This document shows, piece after piece, positions 41,907-51,088 of a stretch of DNA of 64,000 nt. The notes beneath the pieces were generated by a model, which had not been told where the DNA came from, ran no database searches, and saw only the letters and a list, made by a program, of their open reading frames with translations. Source of the DNA: Paenibacillus sp. FSL K6-1330 (lineage in GTDB: Bacteria; Bacillota; Bacilli; Paenibacillales; Paenibacillaceae); NCBI RefSeq assembly GCF_037976825.1, contig NZ_CP150269.1, positions 2,059,501-2,123,500 of the forward strand, in the 5' to 3' direction. Both the position numbers and the translations under genes were made by a program. Position 1 is the stretch's first letter. Every line of letters begins with the position of its first letter.

Positions 41907-42320
41907 ATGAAGAAGATCATGGGATTAGATTACGGGGACCGCAGAATCGGTGTTGCCATAAGCGACGTGTTCGGATGGACGGCCCAAGGGGTTGAAGTTA
42001 TCGAGCGCCGCCGTGATGAAGGCGAACTGGACAGAATTGCCACACTCGTCAAAGACAACGAGGTCGGTGAGATTGTGGTCGGCTTGCCTAAAAATATGAA
42101 CGGCACGATTGGTCCGCGGGGCGAAATCTGCATGGAATTCGCAAGTACATTGCGAGAATCCCTATCCTTACCCGTTCACCTTTGGGATGAACGGCTATCA
42201 ACAGTATCCGCTGAAAGGACATTGCTTGAAGCCGATGTCAGCCGAAAGAAGCGAAAACAGGTTGTAGATAAAATGGCGGCAAGCTTGATTTTGCAAAACT
42301 ACTTGGATTCTAAAAGGTAA
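41907..42320 (+). CDS. ruvX: Holliday junction resolvase-like YqgF/RuvX
   Basis: The 137-residue protein has the RNase H-like fold motif LDYGDRRIGVAISD at the N-terminus and the family signature VVGLPKNMNG, with a conserved acidic residue in WDERLST. It acts in 5' pre-16S rRNA processing, and resolvase activity has been proposed. ATG 41907 lies 12 nt after the ireB stop with GGAGCACAC upstream. Confidence 0.94.
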   Translation: MKKIMGLDYGDRRIGVAISDVFGWTAQGVEVIERRRDEGELDRIATLVKDNEVGEIVVGLPKNMNGTIGPRGEICMEFASTLRESLSLPVHLWDERLSTVSAERTLLEADVSRKKRKQVVDKMAASLILQNYLDSKR

Positions 42321-42337
42321 AGGTGAGGGTGATTACA

Positions 42338-42640
42338 ATGGCTAATGAGCATATTGGTATGGAAGAAGAACCGGAAATTATTTATATTCCCGACGATGAA
42401 GGCAACGAGGAAGAATTCGAAGTCATCATGAAATTCGAAGTGGATGGCTCGGATGCTAAATATATGATGGTCGTACCAAGGGAGTCTGCCGACGAAGAGA
42501 CAGACGAGGTCTACGCCTTCCGTTATGAGGAAGACGGAGAAGACTTGAAATTGTTTATGATTGAAGATGACGAAGAATGGGCCATTGTTGAAGAAACCTT
42601 CAATACGCTCGTGGAAGAGCTGGACGGGAGAGACGAATGA
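42338..42640 (+). CDS. DUF1292 domain protein (first copy)
   Basis: The 100-residue, strongly acidic protein belongs to DUF1292. Core elements are EEPEIIYIPDDEG, a strand with FEVDGSDAKYMMVV and ending DDEEWAIVEE. ATG 42338 follows GGTGAGGGTG. It overlaps the second DUF1292 gene by 4 bp and is in the typical ireB-ruvX-DUF1292 operon. The function is unknown. Confidence 0.9.
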   Translation: MANEHIGMEEEPEIIYIPDDEGNEEEFEVIMKFEVDGSDAKYMMVVPRESADEETDEVYAFRYEEDGEDLKLFMIEDDEEWAIVEETFNTLVEELDGRDE

Positions 42641-42951
42641 TGTCTGATTTTTCGGTTGAGAATATCGTATGGACCCAAGTACTTAAGGAAGCATTCGGTG
42701 AGAGTGTAGAGCTTGAGGACGAAAAAGGCCATATCGAGGTTTATGATATTGCCGCCGAATTTGAAGTGGATGGTCAAGGGTATGCCATTCTGGTTCAGCC
42801 GGATCGAACCGATGAGGAGTACGAGGTGCTTCGTATCGTCAAGGGTGAGGACGGCGGATTGCAGCTGGCAACCATTGATGACGACGAGGAATGGGAGAAT
42901 GTGTCGGAGCTCTATGATGAGCTGACGTTTCCCGAAGGTGACGAGGATTAA
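42637..42951 (+). CDS. DUF1292 domain protein (second copy)
   Basis: The 104-residue acidic protein shares with the first copy the strand FEVDGQGYAILVQP and the C-terminal DDDEEWENVSE. It overlaps the first gene by 4 bp (ATGA). Two neighbouring DUF1292 genes suggest a tandem duplication; the paralogues have clearly diverged. A hairpin terminator follows. Confidence 0.87.
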   Translation: MMSDFSVENIVWTQVLKEAFGESVELEDEKGHIEVYDIAAEFEVDGQGYAILVQPDRTDEEYEVLRIVKGEDGGLQLATIDDDEEWENVSELYDELTFPEGDED

Positions 42952-42999
42952 GTTCCCTCCTACAGGAGCACATGCTTAATTTTCAAATGAAAGTTCAGG

Positions 43000-43025
43000 A
43001 AGGGGCGGAGCTGTCCGCCCCTTTT
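43000..43025 (+). terminator. Terminator after DUF1292 pair
   Basis: AAGGGGCGGA (43000-43009) pairs perfectly with TCCGCCCCTT (43014-43023) around GCTG, with further T residues. It partly separates mltG from the operon above. Confidence 0.85.
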
Positions 43026-43045
43026 GGTGTGAAGGGATGAGTAGA

Positions 43046-44089
43046 TTGAAGAAACTGGCAATAGCAGTATTGGTCCTGATCCTAGTTGCGGGTGGGGCCG
43101 TATTCTACGTATGGAATGGTTTACAGCCCGTTCACAGCTCGGAAACTCCTGTCGAATTCACCGTGGAGTCCGGCATGAGCACGTCCTCTATCGCCGATCT
43201 GCTGGAGGAAAAGGGATTGATCAAGAACGCCCTTATACTTAAAGGCTATTTAAAGCTTAGCGGGGAAGGAAGCCGTCTGATGGCAGGAACCTATGAGGCA
43301 ACTCCAGGCACTCCGTTCAAGGAACTATTATCGAAGATGAACAAAGGCGAAGTGAAGCCCGAGGAGATGGTTCGTTTCACGATCCCTGAGGGATATACGA
43401 TCCTTCAGATGGCGGAGACGATCGCTCACGAGAGCGGAATCGATGAGCAGGAATTTCTGAAGGTTGTGGATCAGACTGCCGGCTGGGATGTTCCGATTGC
43501 AGAAGAAATTCCCCAAGAAGCAGACCTCAGGCATCACCTCGAGGGATACCTGTTCCCTGCGACCTATGAGTTACCGAAAAAGGATATCACGGCAACAGGC
43601 ATTGTAGAAACCATGCTGAAAGAAACGGAGAAACGTTTGGCTGAAATTCCGGGTTGGGAGAATCAGTTAAAGGCTCGCGGCGTGACATTCCATGAACTCA
43701 TGACCATCGCTTCACTAGTTGAGCGGGAAGTGGTTGCAGATCAGGAGCGTGCCCTGGTGGCCGGCGTTATTTATAATCGATTGGAAGAGGATATGAGGCT
43801 GGAAATCGATGCCACCGTTCAATATCTGTTAGATAAACCGAAGGAACGACTGCTTTATGCCGATCTGGAGGTTGAGAGCCCGTATAACACTTATCGTCAA
43901 AAGGGTTTGCCGCCTGGGCCCATCTCAAGCCCGAGCCTGAAATCTATTCAGGCTGCCCTGAATCCGGAGAAATCCGAATATTTGTTCTATGTGACAAAGA
44001 AAGACGGTACACAAGAGCATTTGTTTGCCAAAACGTATAAAGAGCATTTGAAGAATATCGAGACCAGCAAGAAGATGGCACAACAATAA
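43046..44089 (+). CDS. mltG: Endolytic murein transglycosylase MltG
   Basis: The membrane-anchored enzyme cuts nascent glycan strands and sets their length. It has an N-terminal membrane segment (about 4-22), a LysM-like domain (about 40-110) and a catalytic YceG domain (about 150-340) with the glutamate in IASLVEREV. The product is about 347 residues. TTG 43046 has GAAGGG 9 nt upstream; ATG 43037 in the same frame is an alternative start with poorer spacing. It is homologous to B. subtilis YrrL and followed by the U32 pair, as in Bacillus. Confidence 0.92.
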   Translation: MKKLAIAVLVLILVAGGAVFYVWNGLQPVHSSETPVEFTVESGMSTSSIADLLEEKGLIKNALILKGYLKLSGEGSRLMAGTYEATPGTPFKELLSKMNKGEVKPEEMVRFTIPEGYTILQMAETIAHESGIDEQEFLKVVDQTAGWDVPIAEEIPQEADLRHHLEGYLFPATYELPKKDITATGIVETMLKETEKRLAEIPGWENQLKARGVTFHELMTIASLVEREVVADQERALVAGVIYNRLEEDMRLEIDATVQYLLDKPKERLLYADLEVESPYNTYRQKGLPPGPISSPSLKSIQAALNPEKSEYLFYVTKKDGTQEHLFAKTYKEHLKNIETSKKMAQQ

Positions 44090-44205
44090 TAATAATATTA
44101 CGTGTTTAGCATTTCCCCCTGATACGCTGCTGACAAGGAACAGATCCTAGTTTCGTACTCAGAAGAGTCTTGTTGAACACCCTCTAAGTAGGGAGGAATT
44201 TTTAA

Positions 44206-45138
44206 ATGAGTATCAAATCTGAATTATTGGCGGCAGCCGGGTCCGTGGCTGATGCCGCTGCTTATCTGGAAGCGGGAGCCGATGCACTGCTCGTCGGCGA
44301 AGATCGATTCGGCATGAGATTGCCCGGCAGTCTGACATTGGACGAAATAACTCAAGTCGTACAGCTTGCTCATGAGCGAGGAAGTAAAGTATACGTAAGC
44401 TTGAACAATTTGATGACGAATGATTTGCTGCCGGAGCTTCCAGCCTATGTTAAGGCACTGGGAGAGATCGAAGTAGACGCGGTGGAATTTAATGATCCAT
44501 CGGTGCTCACTACCGTAAAAGAGTTGGCTCCACAGGTAAAACTTCATTGGAATGCAGAAATGACCGCCACCAACTACTCAACGGCCAATTATTGGGGAAG
44601 CAAAGGCGCATCCCGGGTTATTCTTGCGCGTGAATTAAATATGGATGAGGTAACCGACATGAAGCCTCAGCTTCAGCTGGAAGCACAGGTTCAGGTTCAT
44701 GGCATGACAAACATCTATCATTCCAAGAGACGCCTGGTCAACAGCTATATGCAGCAGCAGGGCAGGCCCGTGAATGAGGGCAGCCTTGGCAAGGAGCGCG
44801 GTTTGTTTCTCATTGAAGCTGAGCGTCAAGAAGAGAAGTATCCGATCTATGAGGATATCAACGGAACCCATATTATGAGTTCGGAGGATATTTGCATTCT
44901 GGAGGATCTGCATCTCTTAATGGCAGCAGGCATTGACAGCTTTAAGGTAGAGACGCTGCTGAAGCCGCGGCATTACAATGAGCTGGTCATTCGAACTTAT
45001 CGCCAAGCGATTGATCGATATGCTGCAGATGCTTCAACTTATGCATTTCAGGAAGAGTGGATGGACGGAATCCGCGCTATTCAGGATCCGGAACGTGAAT
45101 TGTCATTTGGATTTTTCTATAAGGAACAAGTTTATTAA
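44206..45138 (+). CDS. U32 family protein, TrhP1-like (tRNA hydroxylation)
   Basis: The 310-residue protein belongs to the peptidase U32 family and matches the position and length of B. subtilis TrhP1/YrrN, required with TrhP2 for 5-hydroxyuridine at tRNA wobble positions. It is a short TIM-barrel-like version with DALLVGEDRFGMR at about 26-38, and it lacks the four-cysteine cluster found in its neighbour. ATG 44206 follows GGGAGGAATT. The methyltransferase gene yrrM, which lies between mltG and this gene in Bacillus, is absent here. Confidence 0.82.
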   Translation: MSIKSELLAAAGSVADAAAYLEAGADALLVGEDRFGMRLPGSLTLDEITQVVQLAHERGSKVYVSLNNLMTNDLLPELPAYVKALGEIEVDAVEFNDPSVLTTVKELAPQVKLHWNAEMTATNYSTANYWGSKGASRVILARELNMDEVTDMKPQLQLEAQVQVHGMTNIYHSKRRLVNSYMQQQGRPVNEGSLGKERGLFLIEAERQEEKYPIYEDINGTHIMSSEDICILEDLHLLMAAGIDSFKVETLLKPRHYNELVIRTYRQAIDRYAADASTYAFQEEWMDGIRAIQDPERELSFGFFYKEQVY

Positions 45139-45150
45139 GGAGTGGACAGC

Positions 45151-46497
45151 ATGGAAGCAATGGCACAGCCAAAGTATAAGGGCAGACGCTATCGCCTGGA
45201 CAAGCCGGAATTGCTCGCCCCGGCTGGTAATTTGGAAAAATTGAAATTTGCGGTGCATTATGGCGCCGATGCGGTATATATTGGGGGTCAGAAATACGGC
45301 CTTCGTTCCAATGCGGACAACTTCAGCTTTGAAGAAATGAAAGAGGGCGTGGAGTTCGCCAAGAAATACGGCGCTAAAGTATTTGTAGCAACCAACATAT
45401 ATGCGCATAATGAGGACATTGAGGGAATTGAAACCTACCTGCGAAGTTTGGAGGAAGCCGGCATTGCGGCAATCATCGCTGCAGATCCGGCTATTATTGA
45501 GGTGGCCAAACGTGCTGCACCCAAGCTCGAAGTTCATCTGAGCACACAGCAATCCACATTGAATTGGCAGGCCGTGAAGTTCTGGAAGGACGAAGGATTG
45601 CCGCGGGTTGTACTGGGACGCGAGGCGAGCCTGGAGGAGATCGCAGCGATTAAAGAACATGTCGACATTGAGATCGAGGCCTTTATCCATGGCGCGATGT
45701 GCTCCTCGTTCTCCGGTCGCTGCGTGTTATCCAATCATTTTACGGATCGTGATTCCAATCGGGGCGGATGCTGCCAATCCTGCCGCTGGAAATACGATTT
45801 GTTTGTGGATGGAAGAGAAGATCAAGGCCAGTGGGTATCGGAAGAGCAGCAGTTGATAGAACAGCCGGCCCCTGCTCCGTCCCCATTCAAACCGGGCGTT
45901 ACGCAGATCCCGCTGTTCCAGCCGGAAGACAACCAGTTTACGATGGGGTCGAAGGATCTCTGTATGCTCGAGCATATTCCGGATCTGATTGAGGTGGGAA
46001 TCGACAGCTTCAAGATTGAAGGACGGATGAAATCGATCCATTACGTAGCGACTGTGGTCAATGTTTATAGACAGGCGATTGATTCCTATATGGCTGACCC
46101 TGAGCATTATGTATTGAAGCCGGAATGGATCGAGGAAATTAATAAAGCGGCCAATCGACCGCTGAATACCGGATTTTTCTATGATACACCGGATCATGAG
46201 GATCATATCTATGAACCGGAAGAGAAGGCGGTTCCTTATGACTTCGCCGGCTTGGTGATGGAGTATGATGAGAAATCGGGAACGGCCGTCATTCAGCAGC
46301 GAAACCACTTTAAGCCTGGGGATGAAATCGAGTTTTTTGGACCGGAAGGAACCTTCTTTAAGCAGTCAGTTGGTCCTATTAGGGATGAGAATGGCAATGA
46401 ACTTGATGCAGCTCGCCATCCTTTGCAGCTTATTCGCATGAAGGTGGACCAGCCGGTGCGTCATTTTGATATGATGAGAAAACGCAAAGGAAAATAA
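45151..46497 (+). CDS. U32 family protein, TrhP2-like (tRNA hydroxylation)
   Basis: The 448-residue protein has the full U32 catalytic domain (ELLAPAGNLEKLKF near the start) and a C-terminal beta domain (about 355-445). Cysteines 184, 191, 207/208 and 211 fit the cluster reported to hold an iron-sulfur centre in related tRNA/rRNA hydroxylases. It pairs with the preceding gene 12 nt upstream and resembles B. subtilis TrhP2/YrrO. ATG 45151 follows AAGGAGTGG. Prephenate-dependent wobble uridine hydroxylation is the known role of the family pair; peptidase activity is unlikely. Confidence 0.87.
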   Translation: MEAMAQPKYKGRRYRLDKPELLAPAGNLEKLKFAVHYGADAVYIGGQKYGLRSNADNFSFEEMKEGVEFAKKYGAKVFVATNIYAHNEDIEGIETYLRSLEEAGIAAIIAADPAIIEVAKRAAPKLEVHLSTQQSTLNWQAVKFWKDEGLPRVVLGREASLEEIAAIKEHVDIEIEAFIHGAMCSSFSGRCVLSNHFTDRDSNRGGCCQSCRWKYDLFVDGREDQGQWVSEEQQLIEQPAPAPSPFKPGVTQIPLFQPEDNQFTMGSKDLCMLEHIPDLIEVGIDSFKIEGRMKSIHYVATVVNVYRQAIDSYMADPEHYVLKPEWIEEINKAANRPLNTGFFYDTPDHEDHIYEPEEKAVPYDFAGLVMEYDEKSGTAVIQQRNHFKPGDEIEFFGPEGTFFKQSVGPIRDENGNELDAARHPLQLIRMKVDQPVRHFDMMRKRKGK

Positions 46498-46527
46498 AAA
46501 TATAGTCACTTAGAACTACACAATTGA

Positions 46528-46565
46528 GAATCCGGGTCTGTGGATGGACCTTGGATTCTTTTTAT
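46528..46565 (+). terminator. Terminator after U32 pair
   Basis: GAATCCGGGTC (46528-46538) pairs with GGACCTTGGATTC (46546-46558), with small internal mismatches, and TTTTT follows. Confidence 0.85.
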
Positions 46566-46710
46566 TTGTAAAAAAATTAGGGATTAAGAATTATTTTTTT
46601 GCGAAAACCCAAAGGAAAACACCTCCAATTGTCGAAATAAAGAGTAACGAATACGTTTCAAGGGATTGGACCGACGTATTAATAATATGATTGTGGTAGG
46701 TGAACAGCTA

Positions 46711-48885
46711 ATGTCAGAAGTTGAGCAGCATGATAAGAAGCCGAAAAAGAACAAGAAGCCCGGAGGAATTAAAGAGAAAAAGGAAAAACCTTCGGCATCA
46801 ACAGGGATACATACTGCCAAGTCGTTCTTTTCAACCGTGGGAACGGCTATAAGCCGGATGCCGATGAACCCGGCGAAATCCGTCGGAATTCGGTTGTTCC
46901 TGATCTTTTTGTCAGCTATTGTATTTTTTGTTATCGTCTTGGGGTATCTGTCGTACGATAAGGCGAAGAGCACGATTGAGAAGAATGCTGCGAACGGCAA
47001 TCAGCAGACGATCATTCAAACCTCTGAGAAAATCGACATCATTCTGGAGAAGTATGAGAATGCCGGTAGATCAATCTTCTATGACATTGAATTGCAGAAG
47101 TTATTGTCTGAATACACGGATAAAAAGTTAAGCGATTACGATTCGTTTACGGTGGAGCGCAGCATTCGCGATAAACTATCCAATCAGATTACATCGGATT
47201 CGTCGATCAGAGCCATTTATCTGATTCCTACCAAGGGAGAGAAGATCATATCGGCAGGTCAAACCTCGGAATCTTCGAAAACCGTCCTTGAGCAAAGCTG
47301 GTATGCCGAACTGAAGGAAGGCAACAAGAAGATAATATGGCTGCCAACGATGCAGAACAGCGGAGCTCCATATTTCACGATTGCCCGTTCTTTGGGGTCT
47401 ATGAATGATCTGAATTCAACGTATGTCGTTATGTTTGAACTTAACGCCTCGGTACTGGATACGCAGCTGAAGGGAATCAACCTGGGCGAGAACGGCCAAC
47501 TGCAATTGATCAGTCCGGAAGGCATCGTTGTCTCTTCCAGCGAGTCATCTATTGTGGGTTCGGAAACCGCCTGGACGTTTGCGAAGGAGTTTCCGGAGGA
47601 CTCCAGAACGGATAACGTAAGAACCAAGGATGAGAACGGAAGTCAGGTTCTGGCGGTGTACAATACGCTCAGCACGAACGATTGGAAACTCGTAGGTTCT
47701 GTCCAAACCAGCGAGCTCACGAAGGATGCGTCAAGCATCCTGGTCATCACGCTTATCGTGGCTGCCATCGACGTTATTTTTGCCATTCTGATCGGGATTT
47801 GGATGGTAAGAATGATTGCCCGTCCATTAGGCAAGCTTAACCTGTTGATGAAGGAAGGCGCCAAAGGCAATTTGAATGTTCGTACAGATCATAAGAGCCA
47901 AGACGAAATCGGTCAGCTCTCCGCAAGCTTTAACGATATGATGGAGCAGATTACCGGACTCGTTCAGCAAACGAGCAATACCGCTCAGGAAGTGCTTAGA
48001 ACGGCTACCGAGTTAAGCGATGCCTCGAAGAAGACGGCTATTTCCGCCAAAGAAATTGCCGTAGCTACCGAGGAAATTGCCAACGGTGCCAGCAGTCTGG
48101 CGGTTGAAGCCGAACGCGGCAGCGATCTGACCAACAACATCTCGAAGCAGATGCAAATTGTCGTTTCCGCCAACGAAGAGATGGGCAAATCGGCCCGTCA
48201 CGTGGAAAGCGCGAGTGAGCTTGGAACGAAGCATTTGAGTGACTTGCTGGATAAGACCCATCAGACCGAAGATATGACCCGCTCGATGATGCATAAGGTC
48301 GATGGCTTGAAGGAGACGACTTCATCGGTTGTCAAAGTGCTTGACGTCCTTCAGAACATTACGAAGCAAACGAACATCCTCTCATTGAATGCAACCATCG
48401 AAGCGGCCCGTGCTGGGGCGGCTGGTAAAGGCTTTATGGTCGTGGCCGATGAAATTCGCCAGTTGGCAGACCAATCCAGGCAGTCCATCGATATGGTCAG
48501 CCAGATTACAGATCGCATCATGACCGAGATGAATGAAACCGTGCAGGTATTGCTGGACGCGAATCCACTCTTCAAGGGTCAGATGGATGCTGTTAAGGAA
48601 ACGAACGATATCTTCGTATCCGTTCAGCAGCAGATGGTCGACTTTATTGAGTCTTTGGATTCGGTAACGCATTCGATTGATGAACTGAATGAATCTCAGA
48701 ATGTACTTTCGGAAGCGATGAGTAATGTGAGTGCGGTAGCCGAAGAATCCTCTGCAACTTCGGAAGAAGTGGCTTCTCTCTCCACAGAGCAGCAGAGCGT
48801 CAGCAGTCAGCTGGTAAATCTATCATCGCAGCTGGAGAATGTATCGAATGAGCTGAAAGAGACTTTGTCTCGTTTTAGACTGTAA
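46711..48885 (+). CDS. Methyl-accepting chemotaxis protein
   Basis: The 724-residue receptor has a basic Lys/Pro-rich cytoplasmic N-terminus (1-58), membrane segment 1 at about 61-80, a periplasm-facing Cache-type sensor (about 85-335), membrane segment 2 at about 342-366, a HAMP domain and a long coiled-coil signalling domain. The signalling core contains [19 protein letters not shown] and is intact. ATG 46711 behind TAGGTG is chosen over TTG 46666. The basic N-terminal extension is unusual. The ligand is not deducible from sequence. It is a single-gene unit between terminators. Confidence 0.93.
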   Translation: MSEVEQHDKKPKKNKKPGGIKEKKEKPSASTGIHTAKSFFSTVGTAISRMPMNPAKSVGIRLFLIFLSAIVFFVIVLGYLSYDKAKSTIEKNAANGNQQTIIQTSEKIDIILEKYENAGRSIFYDIELQKLLSEYTDKKLSDYDSFTVERSIRDKLSNQITSDSSIRAIYLIPTKGEKIISAGQTSESSKTVLEQSWYAELKEGNKKIIWLPTMQNSGAPYFTIARSLGSMNDLNSTYVVMFELNASVLDTQLKGINLGENGQLQLISPEGIVVSSSESSIVGSETAWTFAKEFPEDSRTDNVRTKDENGSQVLAVYNTLSTNDWKLVGSVQTSELTKDASSILVITLIVAAIDVIFAILIGIWMVRMIARPLGKLNLLMKEGAKGNLNVRTDHKSQDEIGQLSASFNDMMEQITGLVQQTSNTAQEVLRTATELSDASKKTAISAKEIAVATEEIANGASSLAVEAERGSDLTNNISKQMQIVVSANEEMGKSARHVESASELGTKHLSDLLDKTHQTEDMTRSMMHKVDGLKETTSSVVKVLDVLQNITKQTNILSLNATIEAARAGAAGKGFMVVADEIRQLADQSRQSIDMVSQITDRIMTEMNETVQVLLDANPLFKGQMDAVKETNDIFVSVQQQMVDFIESLDSVTHSIDELNESQNVLSEAMSNVSAVAEESSATSEEVASLSTEQQSVSSQLVNLSSQLENVSNELKETLSRFRL

Positions 48886-48902
48886 GATTGAATATATAAT
48901 TC

Positions 48903-48945
48903 AAAGGCTGTTCCATCAGTTTAAGCTGATGGGGCAGCCTTTTTT
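48903..48945 (+). terminator. Terminator after chemoreceptor
   Basis: AAAGGCTG with a long stem to CAGCCTTT (48934-48941) includes an inner CATCAG/CTGATG pair, and six T residues follow. Confidence 0.88.
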
Positions 48946-49011
48946 CAGATTACAGAATTTATAAGTTTTCAGTGGAGCGAAAGCCATTCTGTATTTGCAT
49001 TTATAGGTTTT

Positions 49012-49141
49012 GGGGCTCCCCGCAAAGTATTTGGAATAAGGAACGAAGCATAGACTCCACTTTGTGGGGGATTGTCTTGGGCTCCCCGCAAAGTATTGGA
49101 ATAAGCATCGAAGCATAGGCTCCACTTTGTGGGGCTTTTTT
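49012..49141 (+). repeat. Two tandem intergenic hairpin repeats
   Basis: Two related units of about 57 bp (49012-49070 and 49079-49134) each begin with CTCCCCGCAAAGTATT and end with CTCCACTTTGTGGGG. In each, CCCCGCAAAGT pairs with ACTTTGTGGGG (one G-T pair) and leaves a loop of about 30 nt. A third, degraded relative starts near 48971. The last copy runs into a T-run and may act as terminator. Confidence 0.85.
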
Positions 49142-49297
49142 TCGATATCGGATAAAAATAACTTTCAGAGGAGATGGGATTTTGGAAAAAATGCTAAGAT
49201 TTCTGGAGAGCTCATTTTTGTAGAGAAGTGAACATGATTGAGTCAGGCTCCATATGGAAATAATGATGAGACATAGACCATATTGGAGGAGCAAGAC

Positions 49298-51088
49298 ATG
49301 AGGCTAATCCGAAATAAGCGAATTGCATACGGATGGCTGATACTGACGCTATTGATCGCCGTTTTGACGCTGCGTCTTGCATGGGTACAGCTTGTGATGA
49401 AGCATCAGCGGGTTCCCGGCAGCCGACATACGATGGTAGAGGCATCGCTCATACAGAGGGAGCGAGGCATTGTGCTGGATTCCGGTCGCGGACATTTTAC
49501 GGATCGGAACGGAAAACCGCTCACGGGCAATCTCATCTGGGCAGCCGTGTTGTTTCCTGCAGGCGAGAAGGAACTGAAGAGCTCCCATAATCAGTTAGTG
49601 AAGCTGGCACGTATACTGGGAACAAATAAGGATCATTTGATACAGACCTGGGGCAAGCTAAAGGAGCCTGAATTGTGGCATGGAGATAATTCGCTCATTC
49701 CTCGATCCTTAACCAAAGATCAGATTGTGCAGATTCAAGAGCTTGATCTTCCCAAACTTAAGGTTCTTCCTTATGAGCAGCGGTACGGCAATCGCCAATC
49801 GGGAATGCAGTGGCTTGGTTTTGTGTCAGGTCAGCGTAAGGAAAGCCTGTTCTTTGACGATGATCCGGAGGTTACCGGAACTAGTGGATTAGAGAAAACG
49901 ATGGATTCGTTGATACGTGGGGAAGGGCCGACCATCGTCTATTTTCCGGTTAACAGCACCAATGAGGTCATTCAGGATATTAAGCCGATGGTGAAGGCGC
50001 CTGATAATCGGTACTATCCGTTAAGGGTATCCACCACGATTGATATTGATATCCAACGAGGGATTGAGGCCATAACGGAGAAAGCGGGCATGAAAGAAGG
50101 GGCGGTTGTTGTGCTGGACGCTCGAAACGCGGATATCGTGGCTATGGTCTCCAGGCCATTCTATAATCCGGAGCAGATTCACCCGAAGGATGGCCAGTGG
50201 GAGAATCGCGGATTGAAAGCAGCCACGCCAGGTTCCATCTTCAAGCTAGTCACGGCCGCGGCCATACTTGAGAATGGTTTAAGCTCTGAAAGCGAACATT
50301 TCCATTGTGATGGCGAATACGGTAAGTTCGGAATGTCCTGCTGGAAAAAGGGAGGGCATGGAACGATTGATCTTCGCGAAGGCTTCGCGGAGTCATGCAA
50401 CGTCGTATTTGCTACTCTAGCGGAGAGACTGTCAGCTCAGCAAATGGCGGAGGCGGCCTCCGCGCTGGGCTTCGGGCAAACGGTAGGCTGGAAATCCCGG
50501 CAGTTTTTAGGGCTTCGTTCCTTTGCGCCATTGGATCATGAAGAGAAGGGCACGGTTTTTTCCAACTCTGTGGACACCTCTGATGCAGGTGTTAGGGTCC
50601 AGACAGGCATAGGCCAAAGGGACGCTGCCGTATCCCCGCTGCAAGCAGCCAATGCGATGGTCACGCTTCTTCATGGCGGGGTGAAGACCAAGCCCCGTAT
50701 TTTGCAGCAGATCCGGTATGCTAACGGCCAGCTGCTCCAGGATACGGATCCACTAAAGGAGCGGATATCTGGAAGGAGTATTTCCCGGGAAACCTCTTCC
50801 ATCCTACTCGAGTGGATGGAGGATGTCGTCGAAGAGGGAACAGGCAGCTCATTAAAAAATCGCAAATGGACTCTTGCCGGTAAATCCGGAACGGCGCAGG
50901 TAACCATAAAAGGCCGTGCCCGAAACAACCAGTGGTTTGTCGGGTACGGCCCAGTGGAGAAGCCACGTTATGCCGTGGCTGTATTGGTTGAGAATCGAAG
51001 CCCGATCAGCAGCAATCAGGCAACCGACATATTTGGTCAGGTTTCCGATTTCTTGGCTTCGGTTGAATCGGCCTCCGGCTCTGCATAA
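49298..51088 (+). CDS. Class B penicillin-binding protein (PBP2/PbpA-like transpeptidase)
   Basis: The 596-residue protein has an N-terminal membrane anchor (about 9-26), a dimerisation domain (about 50-215) and a transpeptidase domain. The active site is S313-x-x-K316 (PGSIFK), SxN is S366-C367-N368 and KSGT is at 529-532. It should cross-link peptidoglycan in elongation or sporulation. ATG 49298 follows GGAGGA. Its 3' end overlaps the convergent permease gene by 52 nt. No PASTA domain is visible. Confidence 0.92.
   Translation: MRLIRNKRIAYGWLILTLLIAVLTLRLAWVQLVMKHQRVPGSRHTMVEASLIQRERGIVLDSGRGHFTDRNGKPLTGNLIWAAVLFPAGEKELKSSHNQLVKLARILGTNKDHLIQTWGKLKEPELWHGDNSLIPRSLTKDQIVQIQELDLPKLKVLPYEQRYGNRQSGMQWLGFVSGQRKESLFFDDDPEVTGTSGLEKTMDSLIRGEGPTIVYFPVNSTNEVIQDIKPMVKAPDNRYYPLRVSTTIDIDIQRGIEAITEKAGMKEGAVVVLDARNADIVAMVSRPFYNPEQIHPKDGQWENRGLKAATPGSIFKLVTAAAILENGLSSESEHFHCDGEYGKFGMSCWKKGGHGTIDLREGFAESCNVVFATLAERLSAQQMAEAASALGFGQTVGWKSRQFLGLRSFAPLDHEEKGTVFSNSVDTSDAGVRVQTGIGQRDAAVSPLQAANAMVTLLHGGVKTKPRILQQIRYANGQLLQDTDPLKERISGRSISRETSSILLEWMEDVVEEGTGSSLKNRKWTLAGKSGTAQVTIKGRARNNQWFVGYGPVEKPRYAVAVLVENRSPISSNQATDIFGQVSDFLASVESASGSA

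Noticed and set aside
49012..49141. CRISPR array
   Set aside because: Only two full units, no constant spacer length and no cas genes; the units fold as hairpins.
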